From Paracoccus aestuarii (lineage in GTDB: Bacteria > Pseudomonadota > Alphaproteobacteria > Rhodobacterales > Rhodobacteraceae), in assembly GCF_028553885.1 (NCBI RefSeq), contig NZ_CP067169.1, positions 887,501-951,500 of the forward strand: DNA of 64,000 nt. Reading direction: 5' to 3'. Numbering within the stretch: position 1 is the stretch's first letter; each line of letters begins with the position of its first letter. Positions 11,567 to 22,140 of the stretch are shown here, one piece after another. Under the pieces are notes generated by a model, which did no database searches, had not been told where the DNA came from, and saw only the letters and a list, made by a program, of their open reading frames with translations. Position numbers and translations under genes: made by a program.

Positions 11567-11971
11567 ATGCGGCAGACCGGACAAGGACAGCAGAGGCAGC
11601 GCGCGCGCCCCGCCAAGGGGTGGATGCGGTGCTGGCTTGTGCTCCTGTTGATGGCCGCATTCGCTGTCTCCACCCCGGGGCTTTCTTCTGGTTCCGGCGG
11701 CGGCCATGAGGTTCAGGCGGCCCTGCATCCGCACATGACAGTCACGGCCAGCGCCAGCGCCGATGAAGCGTGTTGCGCGGATCACCATGCCCGGCACCAC
11801 GGCGCGGAATGCGGCATGGTCGGCGGCTGCGCCTTCTGCGCACCGGCCGCCACTGCGGCCGCATGGGCGAACCCCGACCCGAACAATGCCGGGATCCCAC
11901 CGGACGCGACCCGGGCCGGACTGACCCTTCCCCCTTCTCTGCGCCCTCCCAAGTTCCTCGCGATCGCCTGA
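11567..11971 (+). CDS. Small Cys-rich exported protein (paralogue 2)
   Basis: 134 residues from the ATG at 11567; an in-frame ATG at 11534 would add 11. A hydrophobic signal (WLVLLLMAAFAVS) is followed by EACCADHHARHH, AECGMVGGCAFCA and a terminal LPPSLRPPKFLAIA. The order CC, CxxC, RPPK matches the genes ending at 9483 and 39068. The histidines between the Cys pairs strengthen a metal-binding guess. Probably cotranscribed with the CuA subunit 125 bases downstream. Confidence 0.65.
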   Translation: MRQTGQGQQRQRARPAKGWMRCWLVLLLMAAFAVSTPGLSSGSGGGHEVQAALHPHMTVTASASADEACCADHHARHHGAECGMVGGCAFCAPAATAAAWANPDPNNAGIPPDATRAGLTLPPSLRPPKFLAIA

Positions 11972-12095
11972 ACCGGCGCGCCGTAGTCGGCGTGCCGGAG
12001 CAAACCGACCGGCTCCTTCTGGGCCGGCCCGATCCCGATGCCTTCCAGAGCGCGCAAGGTGCTGCGCTCCCGGCAATCCGTGAGGAACGATCACC

Positions 12096-12770
12096 ATGTC
12101 CGAAACCCGACACCCGACCACCCGTCGCGGCTTCATCGCCGCGTTCGGCTTCGGCGGCGTCAGCCTCTATGCGCTTTGGGCGGCCTATGGCGCGGCCCCC
12201 GGCCCGCTGGCGCTGTTCGGCCGCGCCGCCCCCGCAGATGCGGACCGTCACGGCACCGACGACCAGGCCACGGGCGGCCACGCCCATGGCGCGACCTCCG
12301 GCGGCCCGAGCGCCGACGATTTCCGCCGCACGGTGGCGGAATTCGTCGAGCGCCACCGCGCGGAAGACGGTGTCGTCCATCCCCGCCGTCCTGCTCAGGA
12401 TGGGCATGCCGACGCCGCCCCCGCCCCCAGCCACGGCGCCCATGGCGGGCACGACGAGGCCACCGCGCAGGACCACGACGGCGGTGACGAGCCGGTCGAG
12501 GTCTACATGCTGGCGGAGAAATGGTTCTATGAGCCGACCCACCTGCGCCTCGACGCCGGCACCCGCTACCGCTTCCGGATGATGGCGACCGATGTCTCGC
12601 ACGGGGCCTCGATCCAGTTCGGTCGCGGCGGACGGATGATCCGGCTGCGACCCAATGCGGTAGCCGAGATGGAGGCCGTGTTCGCGCGACCCGGCAGCTT
12701 CCTCGTCTATTGCACCGTCTATTGCGGCGCGGCGCATGACTACATGCAAGCCCGCATCGATGTGGTCTGA
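12096..12770 (+). CDS. Cytochrome-oxidase-type subunit II with CuA site
   Basis: 224 residues. A single N-terminal Tat-like membrane segment (TRRGFIAAFGFGG), a His-rich linker (residues 50-130) and a C-terminal cupredoxin. CuA ligands are complete: His169 in TDVSHG, then Cys206, Cys210, His214 and Met217 in YCTVYCGAAHDYM, the canonical CxxxCxxxHxxM. It would take electrons from a cytochrome c and pass them to subunit I, encoded 26 bases downstream. The pairing also fits sNOR-type (NorS/NorY) nitric oxide reductases, but I cannot settle this by eye. Confidence 0.88.
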   Translation: MSETRHPTTRRGFIAAFGFGGVSLYALWAAYGAAPGPLALFGRAAPADADRHGTDDQATGGHAHGATSGGPSADDFRRTVAEFVERHRAEDGVVHPRRPAQDGHADAAPAPSHGAHGGHDEATAQDHDGGDEPVEVYMLAEKWFYEPTHLRLDAGTRYRFRMMATDVSHGASIQFGRGGRMIRLRPNAVAEMEAVFARPGSFLVYCTVYCGAAHDYMQARIDVV

Positions 12771-12796
12771 AGGGGGGAACGACAACGACCAATCTC

Positions 12797-14437
12797 GTGA
12801 ACGAACGTCTCACCGCGCTGCCCACCTCTGACCGCCGCCTGCTGCTCGCCCTGTCGGCGGCCTCGCTAGTGGCGCTTCTGCTCGGCATCCTCGGCGGCCT
12901 CATGACCGCGCTCGCCCGCGGCGGGATGATCGACATCCTGCCAGAGTCGGCCTATCGCTTCCTGACCGTCCACGGCGTCGCGATCTTCTTCTACTGGCTC
13001 TATCTGGCGCAGGTCGCGCTGCTGCTCGGGTTCGCGGCCATCGAGGACACGCGGGTGGGGCTTGCCGCGCGCGGGCTCGCCCGCGCGGGGTTCGCGGCGA
13101 TCCTCGCCGGGCTCATTCTCAGCGTGGCGGGGAGCCTCATGGGCACGCCGCTGCTTTATGACGGCGCGCCGGAGCTTGCCACCGAGGAGCCCGCGGCGAT
13201 GCTGGTGTTCAGCCTGGGCTACCTGCTGCTCGGCCTCGGCCTGATGGCCGCGCCGACCTCGGCGCTCGCCACGCTGCTGCGGCCGCGCCGCGAGGGTAGG
13301 CAAGAGAGGATGAGCGCCGTCGGATTCGCCCTGTTCGCCTGGGCCGGGTTCCTGATCGTCAGCGGGTTCGCGGCGCTCCATGCCTTCGTGCCCACCGCGC
13401 TCTGGGCGCTGGGATGGGGGCCGTTCCCGGCGTCGCACGGCACCAACTGGCATATCCTGTTCCACAACATGCATTATCTGCCGCTGATGGCGACTGTGCT
13501 GATGTGGTATGTGCTGGTGCAGGCACTGACCGGGGTGAAGTCGGTGTTCGGCGAGCGGTTCTCAAAGATCGTCTTTTCCGCCTATCTGATCTTCGTGCCG
13601 CCGACCTCGCTCTACCACATGTTCCTGGAGCCCGATCTGCCGGGGGCGGTGCGGGTCACTGGCTCGCTCCTGTCGCTGTTCGTCAGTGTGCCGACGCTGA
13701 CCGCGTTCCTGATCATCGTCGCCTCGCTCGAGGTCCATGCCCGTTCCCAGGGCGCGCGCGGGCTGTTCGGTTGGCTGGGAAGGCTGCCTTGGCGGCATCC
13801 GGCGATGGCGGCGGTCGGGCTTGCGGTGGTCAACATGGGCTTCGGCATCGTCTTCGCCTTCGTGCTGATCCAGGAGAGGCTGGCGCCGCTCTTGTCGGAC
13901 ACCTTCTTCGTGCCGGGCTATTTCCACTTCTTCACAGTCGGCACGGTCAGCCTCACCCTGCTTGCGGCGCTTGCCGTGATGATGCCGGCGCTATCGGGCG
14001 GCAGGCTGGCCCTGCCGGGGCTGATGCGGCTGATGCCATGGCTGGCGAGCGCCGGGCTGCTGGTCTTCGGCGGGGCCGGGGTGGCGGCGGGCTATCTCGG
14101 CGTGCCGCGCCGGGTGATCGACAGCACCTATGGCGGCGAGGCACCGGCACTGTGGCAGGAGCTGATGGCGGCGGTCGGCGTCGGCGGCGCGGTGATGGCG
14201 CTAGCGCTGGCCGTTTTCGCCCTGGGCGTCGCGGCGGCCCTTTTGCCGCGCCACACCGCGTCTGCGGAACTGGCGGTCGTCCCTTGGGGCGGCGTCGCGG
14301 TCCGGCCCGGGGCCGCCGCCTGGGTGGGACCGGTCTCGGTGCTGCTCATCGTGGTGGCGATGTATGCCTTCACCGCGCTTGGCTTTGAACTGATGCAGGC
14401 CCTTCCCGTCACCGCCACCGGCGGCGGCGCCCATTGA
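12797..14437 (+). CDS. Divergent heme-copper oxidase superfamily subunit I
   Basis: 546 residues with about 13 membrane helices, GTG start. Low-spin heme ligands are present (His59 in LTVHGVAIFFYW and His377 in VPGYFHFF). Aligned by spacing with Thermus ba3 oxidase, His233-Tyr237 corresponds to His223-Tyr227 (HNMHY) and His283 to His274. However, the CuB ligand His282 becomes Tyr273 (LYHMF) and the high-spin heme ligand His384 becomes Tyr375 (GYFH). The spacings 223-273-375 match 233-282-384 closely. The reaction may be oxygen or NO reduction or something else. It forms an operon with the CuA subunit and a tiny membrane protein. Confidence 0.85.
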   Translation: MNERLTALPTSDRRLLLALSAASLVALLLGILGGLMTALARGGMIDILPESAYRFLTVHGVAIFFYWLYLAQVALLLGFAAIEDTRVGLAARGLARAGFAAILAGLILSVAGSLMGTPLLYDGAPELATEEPAAMLVFSLGYLLLGLGLMAAPTSALATLLRPRREGRQERMSAVGFALFAWAGFLIVSGFAALHAFVPTALWALGWGPFPASHGTNWHILFHNMHYLPLMATVLMWYVLVQALTGVKSVFGERFSKIVFSAYLIFVPPTSLYHMFLEPDLPGAVRVTGSLLSLFVSVPTLTAFLIIVASLEVHARSQGARGLFGWLGRLPWRHPAMAAVGLAVVNMGFGIVFAFVLIQERLAPLLSDTFFVPGYFHFFTVGTVSLTLLAALAVMMPALSGGRLALPGLMRLMPWLASAGLLVFGGAGVAAGYLGVPRRVIDSTYGGEAPALWQELMAAVGVGGAVMALALAVFALGVAAALLPRHTASAELAVVPWGGVAVRPGAAAWVGPVSVLLIVVAMYAFTALGFELMQALPVTATGGGAH

Positions 14438-14453
14438 ACCGAGGAGACTGACG

Positions 14454-14627
14454 ATGAACGAGGATTTCTGGCTCATCCTGCCCGTGGCCGTGATCTGGGC
14501 GCTGCTTGCCGCAGTCTACGCGCTCGCCCCCTGGGGCGACATGATCGGCTACGCGCGGGTCTGGGGCTTCGGCTCGCTGCTGTTCCTGGTGCTTGCAGGG
14601 TTGCTTGCGAAACGGGCTGCCCGCTGA
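14454..14627 (+). CDS. 57-residue membrane protein, possible oxidase small subunit
   Basis: A GAGGAG ribosome site precedes ATG at 14454. The product begins MNEDFWLILPVAVIWALL and has two hydrophobic segments separated by a YALAPWGDMIGYARVWG loop, ending in AKRAAR. Sixteen bases separate it from subunit I. The size and position suggest an accessory subunit of the CuA/heme enzyme, like the small subunits of ba3 and cbb3 oxidases. No family is recognised. Confidence 0.65.
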   Translation: MNEDFWLILPVAVIWALLAAVYALAPWGDMIGYARVWGFGSLLFLVLAGLLAKRAAR

Positions 14628-14654
14628 GGTGTCGGGAAACCGGCACGATCGGTT

Positions 14655-14690
14655 GGCCACCCCGCAGTCACGCTCGACTGCGGGGTGGCC
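14655..14690. terminator. Large hairpin after the oxidase operon
   Basis: Perfect 14-bp stem (GGCCACCCCGCAGT at 14655-14668 with ACTGCGGGGTGGCC at 14677-14690) and an 8-base loop, between convergent operons. No T-tract follows on either strand, so it may act as a bidirectional or factor-assisted terminator. The remaining bases to 14828 show no convincing gene. Confidence 0.6.
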
Positions 14691-14828
14691 GATGCGGAGA
14701 GGATCGGGACGCTCGGCATCCCGAGCGCCACCGTGATCGGCCCGGTCCCGATCAGCGCCCGGATCTGGGCGACGAAGGGATGCAAATAGGTGCGGCCGGC
14801 GAGGAAGGACAACCCGGCGAAGGCAAGC

Positions 14829-15293
14829 TCAATGGCGGGCGAAGACCTCCCGGCCGGAAGCCGTGAACAGGATCACCTCGTAGGGTTCTGTCTCCCCCCC
14901 CACCTCCATGCCGGGAGAGCCAAGCGGCATGCCGGGAACTGCAAGGCCTATGGCCAAGGGCTGCTCGCGCAGGAGACGAAGCACGTCCCCGGCCGGGACA
15001 TGGCCTTCGATGGCGTAGCCCCCGACGGCGCCGGTGTGACAGGAGTGGAGCTCGGGCGGGACGCCGAGCTGCGCCTTGAGGGGACCGAGATCGTCGGTCA
15101 TCCGGACGTTGACCGTGAACCCGGCCGCGCGCATGTGCTCGATCCAGCCACCGCAACAGCCGCAGTCCGGCGAACGCGCGACCTCCATGACCGGCGCGCC
15201 GGCCACGGCAAGGCCGGGAAAGCCACCGGCCGCTGACGCGACGGCGCCGGCCGAGAATAGAACGAGGATCTTTCGGCGAGGCAGTTCGGTCAC
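14829..15293 (-). CDS. DUF411 metal-binding periplasmic protein
   Basis: 154 residues. Signal peptide (ILVLFSAGAVASAAGGFPG) then the DUF411 signature SPDCGCCGGWIEHM, followed by HSCHTGAVGGYAIEGHVP and PGMPLGSPGME. DUF411 proteins occur with copper efflux genes. The GTG start at 15293 overlaps the cueR stop (GTGA) and has an AAAGGAGA ribosome site, so translation is probably coupled to cueR. A copper-binding role is family-level inference. Confidence 0.85.
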   Translation of the reverse strand: MTELPRRKILVLFSAGAVASAAGGFPGLAVAGAPVMEVARSPDCGCCGGWIEHMRAAGFTVNVRMTDDLGPLKAQLGVPPELHSCHTGAVGGYAIEGHVPAGDVLRLLREQPLAIGLAVPGMPLGSPGMEVGGETEPYEVILFTASGREVFARH

Positions 15294-15774
15294 GCGGGTT
15301 CTCCTTTCCTGTTCCTGTCGCCAATTGGCGATTGATGGGGGCTGCCGATCGCACCCCGCCGCCGCCCCGGTCGGCCGGGACCCTCGCCGGCCGGGCTTTC
15401 GAGGTCGGCAAGGATCGGGCAATCGGGCCGGTCGTCGCCCGAGCAGCACGAGGCAAGCGTCTGGAGCGTGTCCGCCATCTGCTCCATCTCGTCAATCCTG
15501 CGGCGCAGGTCGTCGATCCGGGCCAGCGCGACGCGCTTGACATCGGCGCTCTGGCGGCTGCGGTCGCGCCAGAGCCCGAGAAGCTCGTCGATCTCCGCGA
15601 CCGAAAAGCCGAGATCGCGGGCGCGGCGGATGAAGCGCAGCATGTGAACGTCGCTGGACGCATAGTCGCGATAGCCCGAGGCGGTGCGATCGGCTCGGGG
15701 GATAAGCCCGATTTGCTCGTAATAGCGGATCATCTTCGCGCTGACGCCCGAGGCGCTGGCCGCTTCGCCGATGT

Positions 15775-15778
<4 letters not shown>
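15290..15778 (-). CDS. cueR: Copper-responsive MerR-family regulator (CueR/HmrR)
   Basis: 162 residues. The MerR helix-turn-helix ([25 protein letters not shown]) starts at residue 1, followed by a long dimerisation helix. The metal loop [10 protein letters not shown] places Cys112 and Cys120 exactly as the Cu(I) ligands of E. coli CueR. The ATG overlaps the copA stop (ATGA), so it is the second gene of a copA-cueR-DUF411 operon. It should control the two CueR-type promoters between copA and copZ. The C-terminal tail is longer than usual and basic. Confidence 0.93.
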
Positions 15779-18318
<2,540 letters not shown>

Positions 18319-18348
18319 CGCAGATCCTCGGGATGCAGCATCTGCCCC

Positions 18349-18379
18349 CAGATGGGGCTTCCAACGGTGGGAAGGTCAA
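18349..18379 (-). promoter_or_regulatory. CueR-type promoter of copA
   Basis: On the minus strand: -35 TTGACC (18379-18374), a 19-base spacer, then CATCTG (18354-18349). The spacer holds the dyad CCTTCC-caccgtt-GGAAG (18375-18358). The overlong spacer with an internal CCTTCC/GGAAG dyad is the mark of a MerR-family copper promoter, untwisted by the activated regulator. Confidence 0.88.
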
Positions 18380-18500
18380 GGGGGGGCCGTATCATGGCAG
18401 CCGGAATTTCCCACCGGATCGGCGGACGCATGGAGGCGAGGCGCTCCTTGCGGAGGTTCACGCGCGCTGCATCTGGTCGGTATCCTAGGAGGCGAACGCG

Positions 18501-18581
18501 ATGAAGGCAGCCGGCTTCGCCGCTACGTTCCACCCGACGATAGCTCTCATGCTCTATGCTTTGGCAAGATCATTGTTCTGA
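18501..18581 (+). CDS. 26-residue small open reading frame
   Basis: ATG at 18501 is preceded by AGGAGG with near-ideal spacing. The peptide begins MKAAGFAATFHPTIALMLYA and ends with RSLF. It is mildly hydrophobic with no known relatives that I recognise. It lies inside the 433-base divergent copA-copZ region. It may be a true small protein, a leader, or chance. Confidence 0.3.
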   Translation: MKAAGFAATFHPTIALMLYALARSLF

Positions 18582-18687
18582 CCGCGGCCGCCCGCATAGC
18601 CGATATCGTTCCAACCAACCTGACACTTGTGTAGGCCGGATGCCAGTCAGGTCGAAACTTCGGACACTTTTTTCTTCTCACCCGCCC

Positions 18688-18718
18688 TTGACCTTCCAAC
18701 GCTGGGAAGCCCCATCTG
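18688..18718 (+). promoter_or_regulatory. CueR-type promoter of copZ
   Basis: TTGACC (18688-18693), 19-base spacer, CATCTG (18713-18718). The spacer holds CCTTCC-aacgctg-GGAAG (18692-18709). The architecture and hexamers match the copA promoter, so both should respond to the same CueR protein. The copZ start codon lies 34 bases downstream. Confidence 0.88.
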
Positions 18719-18751
18719 GTAAGGCATGAGAGAAACGCACAGGAGGGTCTC

Positions 18752-18946
18752 ATGCAGTTCCACATCCAGAACATGTCCTGCGGCGGTTGTGTCCGCGGCG
18801 TCACCAGGGCGATCCAGTCCGTCGATCCGGCCGCCAAGGTCACGCCGGACCTGACGAAGCGGACCATCGAGGTCGCGTCCGACCAGCCGCGCGCGATCCT
18901 GGAAAGCGCGCTGGTCAAGGCCGGGTTTCCGGCGGGCCAGACGTGA
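18752..18946 (+). CDS. copZ: CopZ-like copper chaperone (HMA domain)
   Basis: 64 residues forming one complete HMA ferredoxin-like fold. The metal loop is NMSCGGC (Cys10, Cys13), followed by [11 protein letters not shown] and ALVKAGF. It should carry Cu(I) to the HMA domains of CopA. AGGAGG ribosome site; driven by its own CueR-type promoter, divergent from copA. The DUF305 gene follows after 13 bases. Confidence 0.92.
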   Translation: MQFHIQNMSCGGCVRGVTRAIQSVDPAAKVTPDLTKRTIEVASDQPRAILESALVKAGFPAGQT

Positions 18947-18959
18947 GGGGAGACGCCAG

Positions 18960-19358
18960 GTGAACAAGCTCACACCGATCTTCATCGCGGGTGCGATCGC
19001 GGCGGCCGCCGGGCTGGCGATCGCCGAATCGCGCATGGGCGGGGCCGATCACGGCGCGCATATGGATCACGGCGGGCACGCGGTGCAGGGCACCGCATCC
19101 GACAATCCCGCGATCCGCGCGTACAGGGATGCCAACGACCGGATGCACGGCGACATGGCGATCGACTACACCGGCGATGCCGATGTCGATTTCATGCGCG
19201 GCATGATCCCGCATCACCAGGGCGCCATCGACATGGCCCGCGTCGTGCTGGAACACGGAACGGACCCCGAGGTTCGCGCGTTGGCCGAGGAAGTCATTTC
19301 GGCGCAGGAGGCCGAGATCGCGATGATGCGCGCCTGGCTCGCCGAGCGGGGCCATTGA
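18960..19358 (+). CDS. DUF305 periplasmic protein
   Basis: 132 residues, GTG start with a GAGGGGAG ribosome site. A hydrophobic signal ([16 protein letters not shown]), a His-rich stretch ([14 protein letters not shown]), then the DUF305 helical domain with [12 protein letters not shown] and [14 protein letters not shown]305 proteins bind copper through paired His and Met and are common in copper loci. Nearly the same domain is repeated at 37420-37824. Cotranscribed with copZ. Confidence 0.9.
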   Translation: MNKLTPIFIAGAIAAAAGLAIAESRMGGADHGAHMDHGGHAVQGTASDNPAIRAYRDANDRMHGDMAIDYTGDADVDFMRGMIPHHQGAIDMARVVLEHGTDPEVRALAEEVISAQEAEIAMMRAWLAERGH

Positions 19359-19364
19359 ATCGAA

Positions 19365-19388
19365 GCGGGCGGATGCCGATCCGCCCGC
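19365..19388. terminator. Hairpin terminator after the copZ-DUF305 pair
   Basis: Perfect 10-bp stem (GCGGGCGGAT with ATCCGCCCGC) and a 4-base loop, seven bases after the DUF305 stop. No long T-tract follows. The next gene starts 89 bases on and may have its own promoter. Confidence 0.6.
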
Positions 19389-19476
19389 TATCCCTGTCCG
19401 CTTCGGGCCGCCAAGGCAAGGACGGCGGCGGCGCCCTGTTTTCTCGCGGCGACGGCCCGAAGCGAATGACCGACCC

Positions 19477-20244
19477 ATGCCGAACGCCTCAGCCAAACGC
19501 GCCGAACTGCACCGGATGGTGATGCCGGGGCATATGTGCCCCTGGGGCCTGAAGTCTCTCGATCTGCTCAAGCGCGAGGGTTACGCAGTCGCCGACTACA
19601 AGCTGACCTCGCGGGCCGAGATCGACGCCTTCAAGGCGAAGCACGATGTCGAGACCACCCCGCAGACCTTCATCGGCGGCGAGAGGATCGGCGGCTACGA
19701 CGATCTGCGGCGCTTCCTCGGCAAGACGGTCAGGGACAAGGGCGCGGTGACCTACACGCCGGTCATCGCGCTCTTCGCCATGGCGGCGCTGATGGCCGGC
19801 GCCGCAAGCTGGGCGATGCACCGGAGCGTGCTGACGGTCCACGCCGCCGAATGGCTCATCGCCATCGCCATGTGCCTGCTGGCGCTGCAGAAGCTGAAGG
19901 ACGTGGACGGCTTCGCCACCATGTTCCTGAATTACGACCTGCTGGCCCAGCGTTGGGTTCCATATGCCCATGTCTATCCCTTCGCCGAGGCGCTGGCCGG
20001 CGTACTGATGTTCGCGGGGGCGCTGATGTGGGTCTCCATTCCCGTCGCGCTGTTCATCGGCACCATCGGCGCGGTCTCGGTGTTCAAGGCGGTCTATATC
20101 GACCGGCGCGAGCTGAAATGCGCCTGCGTCGGCGGCGACAGCAACGTGCCGCTGGGCTTCGTCTCGCTGACTGAAAACCTGATGATGGTCGGCATGGCTG
20201 TCTGGATGCTGCTCAAGCCGGCGGGCGTCGGCGTCGGGCATTGA
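19477..20244 (+). CDS. Glutaredoxin-MauE fusion membrane protein
   Basis: 255 residues. The first 85 form a glutaredoxin fold with MPGHMCPWGLKS (active Cys21, no second Cys, so monothiol-like) and the cis-Pro block TPQTFIGGERIGG. The rest has four membrane helices resembling MauE/DoxX-type proteins, with VYPFAEALAG and a late CACVGGDSNVP motif. MauE is implicated in disulfide chemistry of exported proteins. A fused pair could move reducing equivalents across the membrane. The partner is unknown; it lies between two DUF305 genes in the copper module. Confidence 0.82.
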   Translation: MPNASAKRAELHRMVMPGHMCPWGLKSLDLLKREGYAVADYKLTSRAEIDAFKAKHDVETTPQTFIGGERIGGYDDLRRFLGKTVRDKGAVTYTPVIALFAMAALMAGAASWAMHRSVLTVHAAEWLIAIAMCLLALQKLKDVDGFATMFLNYDLLAQRWVPYAHVYPFAEALAGVLMFAGALMWVSIPVALFIGTIGAVSVFKAVYIDRRELKCACVGGDSNVPLGFVSLTENLMMVGMAVWMLLKPAGVGVGH

Positions 20245-20258
20245 GAGGGGGCTTGGAC

Positions 20259-20753
20259 ATGAGCCATGGTTCGCATGCAGGGCATGAGCATAACGGCGAG
20301 GGCCGACCCTATCTGATGTTCTGGATCAACATGGCGCTGGGGCTGGCCGTCATGTATGTCGTGATGTTCTCGATGATCGACGGCATCCGCGACTTCCGCA
20401 ACAACCTCAACATGTTCTACATGGCCCTGTCCATGTGGGCGCCGATGGGGATCTTCATGCTGGCGACCATGCCAGGCATGTATCCGCGACGGTCCCTGAA
20501 CATCGCCCTTTACGTGGTGTTCATCGCGCTGACGCTCGGCTCCTTCGCGGCGACCCGCGCGCAGGCGCTGATCGGGGACCGCCAGTTCATCGAGTCGATG
20601 ATCCCCCACCATTCCGGCGCGATTCTGATGTGCCGCGAGGCGACGCTCAGCGATCCCGAGCTTGTCGCCCTCTGCGCCGACATCAGCGGCGGCCAGCGTG
20701 CCGAGATCGACCAGATGGAACGGATCCGGGCGCGGCTCGACCGGGACGGCTGA
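20259..20753 (+). CDS. Membrane-anchored DUF305 protein
   Basis: 164 residues from ATG at 20259, with GAGAGGGGG just upstream. A His-rich start (MSHGSHAGHEHNGEG), three hydrophobic segments (MALGLAVMYVVMFSMI, WAPMGIFMLATMPGM, IALYVVFIALTLGSFAA), then a short DUF305 core with MIPHHSGAILMC and GGQRAEIDQM. Unlike the other three DUF305 genes here it is an integral membrane form. Fourteen bases after the glutaredoxin-MauE gene. Confidence 0.85.
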   Translation: MSHGSHAGHEHNGEGRPYLMFWINMALGLAVMYVVMFSMIDGIRDFRNNLNMFYMALSMWAPMGIFMLATMPGMYPRRSLNIALYVVFIALTLGSFAATRAQALIGDRQFIESMIPHHSGAILMCREATLSDPELVALCADISGGQRAEIDQMERIRARLDRDG

Positions 20754-20777
20754 TCGCCCTGCCGGGACGCGGAAGTT

Positions 20778-22061
20778 CTACGAGCCGAGTACGCTCGGAG
20801 TGCCCGGCCACTCGAAATGCGGCAGCGTCAGGAACGCCGCGAGGCCAAGGGCGCCCGCCACCAGCGTCGCGGCGGCGATCGGCAGCCAGAACCGGACAGG
20901 CCCGGTCGCGGCGGCGACCACCAAGCGCCCGAGGGCATTGGTCGTGAGCGCAAGCAGGACTGCGTGGCCGACGGCCTCCAGATGTGCGGCCTGGCCGAGC
21001 AGGCGCAGGGCGCTCAGCACCGCGACGTCCACGTCGAAGATCCCCGAGATGGCGGAGGTCGCCACCATGCCGCTGGTGTTCCCCATGGCGAGCGCGGCGC
21101 TGATCGTCGAGACGACGCCGAAGAACAGGGCGAAGATCATCACCGCCGGTAGGTCGAACGGATTGCGCAGGATCTGCGGTCCGTCGCCTTCCAGCCGGCC
21201 GCGCATGAGAAAGAACGCCCCGCAGGCGGCAAAACCGGCGACGGCCGCCAGGATCGCCAGCGCCGTGACCCCGAGCACCGCCGGCGCCACGATGACCACG
21301 ATGCCGGTGACACGCAGCACCGAGACCCCTGCGGCAAGCGTGGCGGCGCCTGCGAGCGGCCAGGGGTTCGCGCCCCCGGCGGCGGTGCGGGCCAGCGCGA
21401 CGGTGACCGCCGTCGACGACACCACGGCTCCGGCGAGCCCGCCGACCAGAACACCGCGCGTGGTGCCGAACATGCGCACGGCAACATAGCCCAGATAGGA
21501 AATCGCCGCGGTCAGCACCGTGAAGAGCCAGACCTGATGCGGGTTGAAGCCGCCCCAGGGGTCGATGGCACGGGCGGGCAGGACCGGCAATATGATGGCC
21601 GTCATCACCGCCAGCACCAGCGCGGAGCGCAGCTCGATCCAGGAGATGCGCCTGACCAGGCTGTGGAGAAGGTCGCGGCTGGCCAGAATTGCGGCCAGCG
21701 CCGTGCCGCCAGCCGCCGCGGCGCGCTGATCGCCCGCCACGGCCAGCGCGCCGAGCGCGAAGACGGCGAGGCCGGCGACGGTGCCGGTCACGCTGAAGCT
21801 GTCGTCGTGAATGTCCTCGCGCAGCTTGTAGAGGGTGAAGACCGCGGTGAACGCGAGGAATTCGCCGATCAGGATCGCGGGCGCGTCGAACGCGAGGGCG
21901 AGTGCCGCGACGACACCGCCCAGCAGCCCCGAAATCCCATAGGTCCGGATGCCGGCCGTCCGGTCGCCGGCAGGCGCATCGCGCTCGCGCCAGCCGCGTT
22001 CGAGCCCGACAAGCAGACCGATCGCCAGCGCGAGGGCAAGCCGGGGGATCAGCGCGTCCAC
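20778..22061 (-). CDS. MgtC/SapB-DUF4010 membrane protein
   Basis: 427 residues, strongly hydrophobic with about 12 helices. The N-terminus (LALALAIGLLVGLERGWRERD, then AGIRTYGISGLLGG) is the MgtC/SapB module. The remainder is DUF4010 (NPHQVWLFTVL, GLAGAVVSSTAVT). The transported substrate, if any, is unknown. Last gene of the six-gene minus-strand operon beginning with the CopB-type ATPase. Confidence 0.85.
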   Translation of the reverse strand: MDALIPRLALALAIGLLVGLERGWRERDAPAGDRTAGIRTYGISGLLGGVVAALALAFDAPAILIGEFLAFTAVFTLYKLREDIHDDSFSVTGTVAGLAVFALGALAVAGDQRAAAAGGTALAAILASRDLLHSLVRRISWIELRSALVLAVMTAIILPVLPARAIDPWGGFNPHQVWLFTVLTAAISYLGYVAVRMFGTTRGVLVGGLAGAVVSSTAVTVALARTAAGGANPWPLAGAATLAAGVSVLRVTGIVVIVAPAVLGVTALAILAAVAGFAACGAFFLMRGRLEGDGPQILRNPFDLPAVMIFALFFGVVSTISAALAMGNTSGMVATSAISGIFDVDVAVLSALRLLGQAAHLEAVGHAVLLALTTNALGRLVVAAATGPVRFWLPIAAATLVAGALGLAAFLTLPHFEWPGTPSVLGS

Positions 22062-22140
22062 CGCCGGCCTGGATCCCGGCGGGACCGGACTTCGCCTGCC
22101 GCCGGCGGAGAGATAGCGGCTGCCACGACCGGGATGCCGC

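Noticed and set aside
14549-14812. An 87-codon minus-strand frame after the oxidase operon.
   Set aside because: It runs through the 14-bp hairpin and into the 57-residue gene on the other strand, with no ribosome site or known homology.
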